Below are positions 9,501 through 16,805 of a DNA stretch of 64,000 nt, piece after piece (within the stretch, counting starts at the first letter, position 1; each line of letters starts with the position of its first letter). Under the pieces are notes generated by a model. The model had not been told where the DNA came from. It was given only the letters and a program-made list of their open reading frames with translations, and searched no databases. Both the position numbers and the translations under genes were made by a program. Origin of the DNA: Streptomyces violaceusniger Tu 4113 (lineage in GTDB: Bacteria; Actinomycetota; Actinomycetes; Streptomycetales; Streptomycetaceae); contig NC_015957.1 of NCBI RefSeq assembly GCF_000147815.2, positions 3,410,001 through 3,474,000 on the forward strand, given 5' to 3'.

Positions 9501-10034
9501 CGCGGCCGTGGCGTGGGCGAGTTCTTCGGTGTCGACCGGTCCGGTGTGGATCTGTGGATGGGCACGCTCTCCAAGACGTTCGCCAGTTGCGGCGGCTATC
9601 TCGGCGGTTCGGCCCGGATGGTGCGGTGGCTGCGGCATACGCTGCCCGGCTTCGTCTACAGCGTCGGCCTGACCCCCGCCAACGCGGCCGCGGCGCTGGC
9701 CGCCACCGAGCTGATCCTCGCGGAACCGCACCGGGTGGCCGCCCTGCGGCGCAATGCGGAGCTCTTCCTGGGCCTGGCCGCCGCGGCCGGTCTGACGACC
9801 GGCTCCAGCGCCCACACGCCGATCGTGCCGTGTGTCCTCGGCGACTCGGCGCGGACCCTGCGCATCGCGGACCGGCTGTTCGACCGCGGTGTCATCGCCG
9901 ATCCGATCTTCCACCCGGCCGTCGAGGAGGGGCTCGCCAGGCTGCGGTTCTTCGTCACCAGCGAGCACCGCGAGGACGACATCCGGCGCACCGTGGCGAT
10001 CCTGGCCGAGGAGGTGGCAGCCACCGGGGGATGA
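6549..10034 (+). CDS. Ketosynthase-ACP-AONS fusion (PKS fused to PLP alpha-oxoamine synthase)
   Basis: An 1161-residue fusion. Residues about 22-467 are a beta-ketoacyl synthase with the full triad: Cys215 in LDSACSGG, His350 in EAHGTGT and His387 in VVGHALNAAG. Residues 470-650 resemble KS-flanking linkers and end in a post-AT-like PPSPLAPRHHW; there is no acyltransferase GHS motif. Residues about 670-737 are a carrier protein (DLGFDSLM, Ser700). Residues about 795-1160 are an alpha-oxoamine synthase of the BioF/KBL/SPT group, with PLP Lys1009 in TLSKTFASCGGYLGG and the Asp of LLMVDEAHSIG. Known family chemistry is decarboxylative condensation of an acyl thioester with an amino acid, giving an alpha-amino ketone. 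Codon 68 is TTA (6750-6752), so expression should depend on bldA tRNA. The acyl loader and the amino acid are unknown. Confidence 0.92.
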   Translation: MTSVTAKGSQVGSAGTRRDDVAIVGMACRFPGARNVNQYWRLLNEPRAQFTAVPDSRWRTATFLSDNLRDSSSAYTDTMALLPDVGHFDAAHYGIPPRRARSMDPQGRLLIDLAREAIQDAGWEAEGFDREETSVITALTESGYRQLSTMQIRMRQLTGGEFGARASDPRWPEAVRAVDGLHGSSVAGLLLNMGPNTVSSVFDLHGESYALDSACSGGLMAVANAVFALRAGRCRIALAGGAQLILAPDLLVGLCRIGAISRSGRCLPFGAEADGFVLGEGAGVLALRPLADALAAGDRVYAVIRGVGTANDGTVQGGMHPQAAGQLRALRRAYRDADLAPDTVGYLEAHGTGTTVGDPVEVGVLRELRGERGAPAFLGAVKAVVGHALNAAGIAGLVKTVLAVHRGVIPPQPDFDLADRSGLDAARLTIPTKPTGWPEPGQPRRAGVSAFGFGGTGVHLVVEEYATAPAGPAPDGGPRLLVLSARDRAGLARYARELAHTLAEDRPPLAGVADTLARRAPLAERLALVAEDAADAATRLTAAAEAVAAGRTGDLGAGLVAGTVPPGELPEAAVPEPGSLPADAHSAALAQLAQRAVTGAALRPLRERIPPITLPPSPLAPRHHWVVDESARAPEEEDTAHALGAVGEGRTGPVGSPAAGRGGGASAGSIVLEELSRTGVFPLADLTERMRLVTDLGFDSLMLQELEVNIGKRIPGFRTEEIFSPDLTVERLVALVDPHLAHEPAAGAPLPQQTPADWDAASACADDFPEVRQFEERLSAIVGSGADFPYFRVHQGNIRDTTVIDGRPYLSFGSYNYLGLSGHPAVNEAVHRAVDRYGTSVSASRVLSGERELTVRLERALADFLGVPDCLALVSGHATNVTAIGHLVGARDLVVHDALAHDSILQGCALSGAARRPFPHNDIDGLEDALRRNRSRFRRVLIAVEGAYSMDGDLVDLPAVIELKRRYGALLMVDEAHSIGTVGERGRGVGEFFGVDRSGVDLWMGTLSKTFASCGGYLGGSARMVRWLRHTLPGFVYSVGLTPANAAAALAATELILAEPHRVAALRRNAELFLGLAAAAGLTTGSSAHTPIVPCVLGDSARTLRIADRLFDRGVIADPIFHPAVEEGLARLRFFVTSEHREDDIRRTVAILAEEVAATGG

Positions 10035-10056
10035 GGGGGACACCGTCGGATCCACG

Positions 10057-10626
10057 TCAGATCAGGGTGCGTTCGATCCGGCTGAGCATGGCCTCCTGCC
10101 CGGATTCCCCGGAGTTCTCGGCCGGGGCGGTGCCGTGCCGCTCCTCGGTGCCGCCCACCCGCTGGGAGAGCAGATAGGCGATGATCTCCGCCTCCTGCTC
10201 CTGGACGTCGTCGTAGGTCGCGCGCAGGAGCATGTCACGCACGAGGTCGGGGTCGAGGTTGGGGAAGAGGAGGCGGGCGCTCGCCTCGTCCAGCCAACCC
10301 GCCCCGCGATGGCAGCAGATGATGTGGCCCAGCTCATGCAAGATGATGTGCTCCTGATGCGCGCTGGTCGTGTTGGCGTCGTAGAAGATGAGGTCCTCGT
10401 CGTGGGCGGCGACCCACATGCCGCACGGGTGCGTCGCGGGCATCTGCATCGGGACCAGCGTGATGGGGCGGCCGCGGACCTCACCGAGATAGCGGCAGAG
10501 CTCGGCCACATCGGCCATCTCCGGCAGGTCGAGGTCGGCGATCCGCCGCGCGCCGGCCTTCCGGAGCTTCTTGAGCTGACTGCGCCGGTCGTGGTCGGCC
10601 GACCGTCTCTTGTTGGCGCCTCTCAC
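10057..10626 (-). CDS. ImmA/IrrE-type metallopeptidase
   Basis: A 189-residue cytoplasmic protein with the zinc-peptidase signature HELGHI (HExxH) in the stretch IILHELGHIICCHRG, and a possible third ligand in the helix that follows. ImmA/IrrE peptidases usually cleave or inactivate a partner XRE repressor, releasing its regulon. Here an XRE gene lies directly upstream on the same strand, 13 bp away (10640-11080), which fits that pairing. The gene converges on the KS-AONS fusion with a gap of 22 bp. A toxin-like role is possible but the peptidase-repressor relation is better supported. Confidence 0.85.
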   Translation of the reverse strand: MRGANKRRSADHDRRSQLKKLRKAGARRIADLDLPEMADVAELCRYLGEVRGRPITLVPMQMPATHPCGMWVAAHDEDLIFYDANTTSAHQEHIILHELGHIICCHRGAGWLDEASARLLFPNLDPDLVRDMLLRATYDDVQEQEAEIIAYLLSQRVGGTEERHGTAPAENSGESGQEAMLSRIERTLI

Positions 10627-10639
10627 TCAGCCGCACCCC

Positions 10640-11080
10640 TCATTCCTGGTCCGAGGTGTCGGTGACGGGCGGAAGGCCCTGCAACTGCCGGTACTGGTCC
10701 ATGATGGTCGTGATGGCCTCGAGGTTCTCCTTCTTCATCCCCGCCGCGCGCATCGCCACGGCGCGCACCCCGGCCTGCCGGAGCGCCTCGATGGCGGCGA
10801 CCTCGCTGAGCACCGACTCGGCGACCTGGTCGTCGAAGAAGTAGGCCACCGACACGCCGAAGAAGCGCGCCAGGGCGGCCAGCAGGTCCGGTGAGGGATT
10901 GGAGCGCTTGCCCGTCCGCAACTGCGACAGATACACACCCCCGACCTTGAGCTCGGGGTTGGCCCGCTTCAGCTCCTCCGCCACCTCGGCGTTGGTCCAG
11001 TGCTTGCCCTTGGGACGAACCGTCTTGAAGAGGTTGTCCAGACGCACTGCCAGCGTGGGCCGGTCGTCGGTCTCGGACAT
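10640..11080 (-). CDS. XRE-family helix-turn-helix regulator
   Basis: A 146-residue protein with an N-terminal helix-turn-helix (about residues 25-75: WTNAEVAEELKRANPEL through VYLSQLRTGKRSNPSPDLL, then ALARFFGVSVAYFFDD). The insertion before the recognition helix and the helical C-terminal tail resemble the EspR-like group of actinobacterial regulators rather than short phage repressors. The C-terminal half (EALRQAGVRAVAMRAAGM, MDQYRQLQGL) probably dimerises. It is followed after 13 bp by the ImmA/IrrE peptidase and preceded, across a 308-bp gap holding palindromes, by a 7-TM protein gene. Confidence 0.85.
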   Translation of the reverse strand: MSETDDRPTLAVRLDNLFKTVRPKGKHWTNAEVAEELKRANPELKVGGVYLSQLRTGKRSNPSPDLLAALARFFGVSVAYFFDDQVAESVLSEVAAIEALRQAGVRAVAMRAAGMKKENLEAITTIMDQYRQLQGLPPVTDTSDQE

Positions 11081-11191
11081 GCGAATCTCCCTCCCTCACC
11101 TCCTCGGCTTTGCCCCCGGCTAATCGTCAGTTTCGCAGATTAGCGGTCAGTTGACAATCTGGCCCAACTCCGCCAACGTAGACCTCGTCGA

Positions 11192-11204
11192 TAGCTGCCA
11201 GCTA
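11192..11204. promoter_or_regulatory. Perfect palindrome, candidate XRE operator
   Basis: TAGCTG and CAGCTA flank a single C, about 110 bp upstream of the XRE start. The symmetry suits a dimeric repressor; which protein binds is not shown by the sequence. Confidence 0.4.
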
Positions 11205-11245
11205 ACTCCGCTCACGGGGGTGGCCGAGTAGGTTGTCAGTCCTAT

Positions 11246-11290
11246 CGGCCCGGCTCGGCCCGGCTTTCAGGGCTGTGCCGAGCTGGGCCG
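11246..11290 (-). terminator. Hairpin downstream of the 7-TM protein gene
   Basis: CGGCCCGGCTCGGC pairs with GCCGAGCTGGGCCG (13 of 14 positions) around a 17-base loop, about 100 bp past the stop of the minus-strand 7-TM gene. It probably separates that transcript from the XRE promoter. Confidence 0.4.
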
Positions 11291-11388
11291 GGCGGGGGCC
11301 ACCCGCTCGGCCCGGAAGAGGAAAACGGGGGAATCACGGGGGAAATCCCGCTCGGCCTGACGGGGGCAGACCGGGCGGGATCCCTCTC

Positions 11389-12543
11389 TCAGCGCGCTTT
11401 GGCGAGCCGCCGGTAGGCGGATGCCACCTTGGTGAGCCAGACGACCTCGGCGGTGAAGTTGTCCGTGTCGCGGTCCTCGAAGTCGCCGGTGTCCGCGTTG
11501 TCATCGGGAATGGTGCCGGTGCGCTTGGCGTGCAGGGCCTGCCTGATCTGCGCCGCTTCGGCGAACGCCTGCCGGGACTCCTCGCTCCCCTTGGGGCCCG
11601 CCTGCCCGTCGCCGCCCGAGGTGCGGTCGATGTAGGGGCGCAACTCCCGTCGGCCGTCCCGTATTTCGATCACCCGCCGGTGGAGCCGGTAGTTGAGGTC
11701 GGAGACCGCGGCCCCCGGCGGCTCCAGGACGATGTCCGGGGAGGACTCGTACAGATCCCGCCACAGCGGATACAGGGCCCGGTAGGACCGGTAACCGCGC
11801 GCCCACTCCAGCAGTTTGGTGGCCGAGGGCCCCCAGGAGGAGATCGTCAGGGCGAGCGAGAGGGTGACGATGCCCAGCGCGCTGAAGACGGAGGCGGCCA
11901 GCGTCCAGCCGCCGATGTCGAGCCCGCCCGCGGCCGTGAGGATGTTGACCACCCTGGCCAGGCAGTAGAGGAAGAGGATCAGCGCGGCGACGGAGAGCAT
12001 CCGCAGCGCCTGCCCCAGCGAGGTCCTGCCCGCCATCCGGGCGTAGGGCACGCACTGGCGCAGGATGGTCACACACGGAACCGCCTGGGAGACCATGAAG
12101 ACCAGGAGGTAGGTGAGGATCAGCGGCCGGCCGCTGCCGGTGTTGAAGTCCTCGGCCGGCCGCCCGGGGCCGTCGGCGATGAAGAACAGCGCCGTCAGCA
12201 GCGCGTCGAGGGCGATGCCGGTGAGCAGCCAGTAGCGGGCCCTGCGCCCCGACTCCTCGGTGGCGGACGCCCAGTGCAGCAGGATGATCTGCGCGCTGAC
12301 GCAGAAGGCGACCGCCGACAGATGCATCACCAGGATCGCGAGGTTGCCGACGCCCAGGAAGCGCTCGCTCCCCATGGCGAAGGCACCCATCGTGAAGGTG
12401 AGGCACTGCAGCAGCAGGGTGATCACGAGGGTGCGGTAGGCGGTGTCCCGCCAGCTACGCCTGATCTGGAACAGTCGGTAGATCAGCGCGGCATACGACG
12501 AGAGCGCCGCGATGACGAAGCAGAGAGTCTTGATGGTGGTCAC
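11389..12543 (-). CDS. Seven-TM membrane protein, MAB_1171c-like
   Basis: A 384-residue protein whose first about 250 residues hold roughly seven hydrophobic segments (TLCFVIAALSSYAALIY, LVITLLLQCLTFTMGAF, LAILVMHLSAVAFCVSA, YWLLTGIALDALLTALFF, ILTYLLVFMVSQAVPC and others). A soluble cytoplasmic tail of about 130 residues follows. This layout, next to XRE and ImmA/IrrE genes, matches the actinobacterial MAB_1171c family, whose function is unknown despite a common transporter label. A sensor that signals to the XRE/ImmA pair is an equally good guess. I chose the GTG at 12543 because GGGGGAAAGG precedes it; an in-frame GTG at 12558 lacks a site. The TetR gene ends 29 bp upstream. Confidence 0.75.
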   Translation of the reverse strand: MTTIKTLCFVIAALSSYAALIYRLFQIRRSWRDTAYRTLVITLLLQCLTFTMGAFAMGSERFLGVGNLAILVMHLSAVAFCVSAQIILLHWASATEESGRRARYWLLTGIALDALLTALFFIADGPGRPAEDFNTGSGRPLILTYLLVFMVSQAVPCVTILRQCVPYARMAGRTSLGQALRMLSVAALILFLYCLARVVNILTAAGGLDIGGWTLAASVFSALGIVTLSLALTISSWGPSATKLLEWARGYRSYRALYPLWRDLYESSPDIVLEPPGAAVSDLNYRLHRRVIEIRDGRRELRPYIDRTSGGDGQAGPKGSEESRQAFAEAAQIRQALHAKRTGTIPDDNADTGDFEDRDTDNFTAEVVWLTKVASAYRRLAKAR

Positions 12544-12572
12544 GGCCCTTTCCCCCACAGGTGCCGAACGGT

Positions 12573-13301
12573 TCAGTCGGTGTGCTCGCCCAAGGGAACC
12601 ACGAGTCCGATTCCTTCGGCCGCCACCGCGACGGCGTAGTCGAAGAACGCGGTCTCGTCCCGGACGCTGTCATGGGTACGGCTGAAGACCTGGAAGACCA
12701 GGAGCCCGACCAGGCTGCTCCACAGCACGATGCCGCGCTCGATGAGGTCCGAGAACGGAGCCTCGGGCACCCCGCCGAACAGCGCCTCGGCGTCCGGCAG
12801 AAGCAGCGGCGGCCCCGGCACCTGCCGCCGGGGCGCGGTGAGCTCACCGGCCTCCAGCGCCGAACGCACGATGCCGGCCAGCACCGCGGGGGTGCGTGAG
12901 GCGGGCGGGACCGTGTCCTGCGGGGCGTGGAAGTCGGGCACGGGCGAGCCGTAGACCAGCGTGAACTCGGCGGGGTTGGCGAACGACCACCGGCGCAGCG
13001 CGCGGGTGGCCGCGAGGAGCCGCGCGCCCGCCGGCGCGCCGGCCTCCCTGGCGGCCTGATCGGCCTGCTCCATCGCGGCGCCGGAGTCGTTGTAGGCGTC
13101 GATGAGCAGCGCGGTCAGCAGGTCGTCCCGATGCGGAAAGACGGCTTCCACATCGCTGACGGCGAGTCCGCCCTCACGGGCGACGGCGTCCAGGGTCAGC
13201 CCTCCGGCCCCCAGTTTCACCAGCAGTTGGCGTGCGGCGGTCTTGATGACCGCCCGCGGCCTGGTGTTTTCATCGGCGGAAGCTGTTCTGGAAACATCCA
13301 T
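12573..13301 (-). CDS. TetR-family transcriptional regulator
   Basis: A 242-residue repressor-type protein. The N-terminal HTH spans about residues 14-62 (VIKTAARQLLVKLG, then LTLDAVAREGGLAVSDVEAVFPHRDDLLTALL), with the TetR pattern of an F/Y-x-H/N-K/R-ish end. The C-terminal ligand domain contains RALRRWSFANPAEFTLVYGSPVPD, typical of the subgroup with a WHG-type C-terminal domain. The ligand is unknown. It lies just upstream of the 7-TM gene on the same strand and diverges from the NACHT gene, so either could be its target. Confidence 0.88.
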   Translation of the reverse strand: MDVSRTASADENTRPRAVIKTAARQLLVKLGAGGLTLDAVAREGGLAVSDVEAVFPHRDDLLTALLIDAYNDSGAAMEQADQAAREAGAPAGARLLAATRALRRWSFANPAEFTLVYGSPVPDFHAPQDTVPPASRTPAVLAGIVRSALEAGELTAPRRQVPGPPLLLPDAEALFGGVPEAPFSDLIERGIVLWSSLVGLLVFQVFSRTHDSVRDETAFFDYAVAVAAEGIGLVVPLGEHTD

Positions 13302-13447
13302 GGGCCAAACCGTACCGGTGCGACCGTGCTTCGCGCCCTGTGGACCCTCACCCTTCAGGGGTCTTCGCGGCTATGGTGAGCGGGAGGTGAGGGGTTGCAC
13401 GGGGCTCGGCGGGGAACGCGCGCCGATGCCGCGAGGGAGGGGCTGCT

Positions 13448-16400
13448 GTGGACGGCGGCACGGTGGGGCTGCGGATCGCATCGGCAGTGGTCGTGCCGGT
13501 GGTCAAACGGCTGCTGCTGCCGCCCGCGAGCGCGCCGGGGGCGGAGTACGGCGAGCGGCCCGTGCCGATCCGCCGGCTGGTGTCCTTCGCCCGGGAGCAC
13601 CGCACCCTCACCGAGGACGATCTGCACAAGCTCGCCCGGGAGTTGGTCCGCCGCGCCGTGCGGGCCGCCGGGCCGCACGATCCGCCGATCGGCGCCGACG
13701 AGCACGACTCCGTCGGGCAGGCGCTGACCCGCACCCTGCATGCCCTCGGCGATCTCGACATGGACGACGTCCACGCCTTCGCGCTCGGCCCCGAGCGGCT
13801 GGCCGCGGAGCTGTCCCGGCGCGCGGGCCCCGACACGCGCAGGCTGCTGAGCGACGACGCCGCCCGCTTCCACGACCGGCTCCTGGAGACGGCCTGCCTC
13901 CATCTCATGCGCTTCTTCAGCCAGCGGCCCGGATTCGCGGCCCGAGCCCAGATCGAGCAGAGCCGCGAGATCCGGGAGCAGAGCGAGAAATTGGACTCAA
14001 TCCTGCGGCGGCTGCCGGACATCAGCCACCAGGACATCCAGTTCGAGGAGGAGTACGCGCGCTACGTCGTCGAGTGCCACGGCAGGCTCACGATCTACGG
14101 CGTCGACCTCCGCGAACCGGACGGCCAGGACTGGCCGCTGGAGACCGCCTATCTGAGCCTGGAGGCCAGGCCGTACCGCGACGGCACCGACCGGGTCCCG
14201 GTGGTGAACGGCGAGCCGGGCGCCGACCGGGACACCGAGGCCGAGCGGGCCGCGGGCCCGGCCGAGGCGGTCTTCGCCAGCCATGAGCGCGTCCTGCTGC
14301 GCGGCGTCGCCGGCACCGGCAAGACCACCCTCGTCCAGTGGCTGGCCCTCTCCACGGCGCAGCAGGAGCGGGTCCCGGGCGGGCTCTCGCAGCTCTTCGG
14401 GCGCGTCCCCTTCGTCCTGCCGCTGCGCACCCTGGCGCGCAGGGACGCCGAGCTGCCCATGCCCGATGACTTCCTGCGCTGGATCGGCTGCCCGCTGGTG
14501 GGCACCGAGCCCGACGGCTGGGCCGCGCGGGTGCTGCGGCACGGGCGCGGCGTGCTCCTGATCGACGGGGCCGACGAGATCCCGAAGGACGACCGGACCC
14601 GCGTGCGGGCCTGGCTGAAGAAGCTGCTCGCCGTCTTCCCCGGCAATCTGTGGCTGCTCACCTCCCGCCCCTCGGCCCTCGAACGGGGCTGGCTGGCCCG
14701 CGAGGGCTTCCAGGAGTTCGCGCTCGCCGCGATGCGGCCCGCCGACATGAAGCAGTTCATCCGGCGCTGGCACACCGCGGCCGGAGCCTCGCAGGAGCTC
14801 GGCGAGTCGCTCTCGCTGTCGCTGCGCAGCAGCCCCGAGCTGAGCCGCCTGGCGACCAATCCGCTGATGTGCGGCCTGATCTGCGCCCTGCACCGGGAGC
14901 GGCGCGGCTTCCTGCCCCAGGGCCGCGCCTCCCTCTACGAGGCGGCGCTCTCCATGCTCCTGGAGCGGCGCGACCTGGAGCGCGAGGTCTACGGCCGCGG
15001 CCGTCCGGCCCTGGACCAGAAGTCGGCCACCGAGCCGCTCCAGAGGCTCGCCTACTGGCTGATCCGCAACGAGCGGACGCAACTGGACCGTCCCGACGCG
15101 GTGAACGTGGTGCGGCGGCTGCAGCCCTCCGTCCCCCGCCTCGCGGACGTCGGAACGGCGGAGGAGGCCCTGCAGCATCTGCTGGAGCGCTCCGGTCTGC
15201 TGCGCGAACCGGCCCCGGGCGCGGTCGACTTCATCCACCGCACCTTCCAGGACTTCCTGGGCGCCAGGGCCGTGCTGGAAGAGCGCGATATGGGCATGCT
15301 GGTGAACAACGCACACCTGGACCAGTGGGAGGACGTGGTGCAGATGGCCGTCGCACAGGCTCGCCACCAAGAGCGTGCCGACCTGCTGACCCGCCTGCGC
15401 GAGCGGGGTGACCGGGAGCAGGACACCACGGTCCAGGCGCGGCTGCGGCTCCTCGCCCTCGCCTCCCTCGAACAGGCCACCCGCCTGGAGCCGACGGTGC
15501 GCGAGGCCATCGAGGACCGGGCCGCCCGGCTGCTGCCGCCGCGCAGCCTGCGGGAGGCCAGGTCACTGGCGCAGACGGGCCCGCTGCTCCTCGGCCTGCT
15601 GCCCGACGCCAAGGACCTGGAGGGCGACGAGGAACTGGCCACCGTCCACGCGATCTGTCAGATCGGCGGGGACGCCGCCATCCCCAGGCTCCGGGAGTTC
15701 CTGGGCACCGGCCAGCCCGCGGTGCGCGCCCAACTCCTCGCCCACTGGGACCGGTTCGACACCGAGGTGTACGCGGAGGAGATCGTACGGCCACTCCTCG
15801 ACACCGCCCCCCAGGAGATCGTCACGGTGCGCTCGCCCGCCGAGCTGGAGGCGCTGCGCACCATCTCCGGCTATCAACGCGTGGGCCTGCACGGCGACTT
15901 CGCCCCGGAGGACATCCGCGCCTCGCTCGACCCGCGCCACCTGCGCGAGCTGCGCCTGCGCAACACCCTGCAGCTCGAGGACCTCACCCTGCTCTCCGCC
16001 TACCCCGAGCTGGAGACGGTCGCCCTGCAGGGATGCCGGAACGTCAAGGACCCCACGCCGCTGACCCGGCTGCCCCGGCTGCGGAGGCTGGAGCTGCGGG
16101 ACCTCCCGCAGTTCGAGCCCCTGCTGAAGCTGGCCGACTGTCCTCGGCTGGAGGGGCTGCTCGTCGGGCCGGAGGTGCCCTGGCGGGGTCTGCCCGACCT
16201 CCCGCGCCCCGCCGAGCTGCGGCTGCTCTCCCTGCCGTCGTCGGCGGCGCAGCTCGCGGGGATCGTGGAGTGCCGGGGGCTGGAGGAGCTGCGTCTGCAG
16301 GACGCCAGCGAGCGCCTGGCGCCGGACGAATGGGGCTCCCTCGTCGCCGAGTTGCCGAAGCTGCGCAAGCTGACGCTCTCCCCGCAGCAGTTGAGCATGC

Positions 16401-16666
16401 TGCTGTTCGCCCCCCGCACCGAGATCCCGCAGGTCACGCACCTGGATGTATGGGCCAGGGCCGGTGCCGCGGTTCCGCTGCGGCGGATAGCCCGGCGCCT
16501 TCCCGGGCTCGAGGAGATCCATCTGTCGCAGGTCGCGGAGCTCGATCTCGCCTCCCTCGCCGGACTGCCCCGGCTGCGCCGGGTGCGGCTCGTCTACCCG
16601 GGCGAGATCCGCGGCGCGGACTCGCTCCCCGACAGCGTGGAACTCGACATCTACCCGCACCCCTGA
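13448..16666 (+). CDS. NACHT-domain ATPase with LRR-like C-terminus
   Basis: A 1072-residue STAND ATPase. Residues 1-240 are a helical N-terminal region of the kind found before bacterial NACHT domains. The NACHT core has Walker A GVAGTGKTT (about 286-294), Walker B VLLIDGADEI (about 370) and LWLLTSRPSAL as sensor 1, then the winged-helix part with VDFIHRTFQDFLGARAV. Residues about 650-780 look like helical repeats, and residues about 810-1060 are leucine-rich (LRELRLRNTLQLEDLTLL, LPRLRRLELRDLPQFEPL), a likely ligand sensor. Related bacterial NACHT proteins can be antiphage, while Streptomyces has many of unknown role. No separate effector domain is recognised. The GTG start follows GGGAGGGGCTGCT. 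TetR is divergent. Confidence 0.88.
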   Translation: MDGGTVGLRIASAVVVPVVKRLLLPPASAPGAEYGERPVPIRRLVSFAREHRTLTEDDLHKLARELVRRAVRAAGPHDPPIGADEHDSVGQALTRTLHALGDLDMDDVHAFALGPERLAAELSRRAGPDTRRLLSDDAARFHDRLLETACLHLMRFFSQRPGFAARAQIEQSREIREQSEKLDSILRRLPDISHQDIQFEEEYARYVVECHGRLTIYGVDLREPDGQDWPLETAYLSLEARPYRDGTDRVPVVNGEPGADRDTEAERAAGPAEAVFASHERVLLRGVAGTGKTTLVQWLALSTAQQERVPGGLSQLFGRVPFVLPLRTLARRDAELPMPDDFLRWIGCPLVGTEPDGWAARVLRHGRGVLLIDGADEIPKDDRTRVRAWLKKLLAVFPGNLWLLTSRPSALERGWLAREGFQEFALAAMRPADMKQFIRRWHTAAGASQELGESLSLSLRSSPELSRLATNPLMCGLICALHRERRGFLPQGRASLYEAALSMLLERRDLEREVYGRGRPALDQKSATEPLQRLAYWLIRNERTQLDRPDAVNVVRRLQPSVPRLADVGTAEEALQHLLERSGLLREPAPGAVDFIHRTFQDFLGARAVLEERDMGMLVNNAHLDQWEDVVQMAVAQARHQERADLLTRLRERGDREQDTTVQARLRLLALASLEQATRLEPTVREAIEDRAARLLPPRSLREARSLAQTGPLLLGLLPDAKDLEGDEELATVHAICQIGGDAAIPRLREFLGTGQPAVRAQLLAHWDRFDTEVYAEEIVRPLLDTAPQEIVTVRSPAELEALRTISGYQRVGLHGDFAPEDIRASLDPRHLRELRLRNTLQLEDLTLLSAYPELETVALQGCRNVKDPTPLTRLPRLRRLELRDLPQFEPLLKLADCPRLEGLLVGPEVPWRGLPDLPRPAELRLLSLPSSAAQLAGIVECRGLEELRLQDASERLAPDEWGSLVAELPKLRKLTLSPQQLSMLLFAPRTEIPQVTHLDVWARAGAAVPLRRIARRLPGLEEIHLSQVAELDLASLAGLPRLRRVRLVYPGEIRGADSLPDSVELDIYPHP

Positions 16667-16732
16667 CCGGCACCACCGCACACCCGGCACACACCCGGCT
16701 CACACCGGTGCCGCGATTACCTGGTGGGATGT

Positions 16733-16747
16733 TTACCCAACGGGTAA
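16733..16747. promoter_or_regulatory. Inverted repeat upstream of the ATPase/binding-protein pair
   Basis: TTACCC and GGGTAA are separated by 3 bp, within the 139-bp gap before the next operon and about 60 bp before its GTG. It is a candidate operator, in an unusually A/T-rich patch; the binding protein is unknown. Confidence 0.35.
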
Positions 16748-16805
16748 GTTCATGAATGTAGGCGTAGTTGGTACGGATGTCAGCGGCTGATGTCTCGGGG
16801 GAGCG

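Larger units (their letters stand above)
11081..11388. promoter_or_regulatory. Intergenic region with operator-like palindromes between 7-TM gene and XRE gene
   Basis: No gene is seen in these 308 bp. They hold a perfect 13-bp palindrome TAGCTGCCAGCTA (11192-11204), three GTCAG-containing direct repeats (about 11127-11243), and a large GC hairpin (11246-11290). The part next to the XRE start is unusually A/T-rich for this DNA. An autoregulatory XRE promoter is the likeliest content; I could not fix a convincing -10/-35 pair. Confidence 0.5.

Noticed and set aside
6750..10055. A 1101-residue open frame antisense to the KS-ACP-AONS gene
   Set aside because: It is a GC-bias shadow: the plus strand has complete active sites over its whole length and the antisense protein is low-complexity Arg/Gly/His.
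11151..11180. Plus-strand promoter beginning TTGACA
   Set aside because: The -35 is good but no acceptable -10 lies at 16-19 bp and no plus-strand gene follows.
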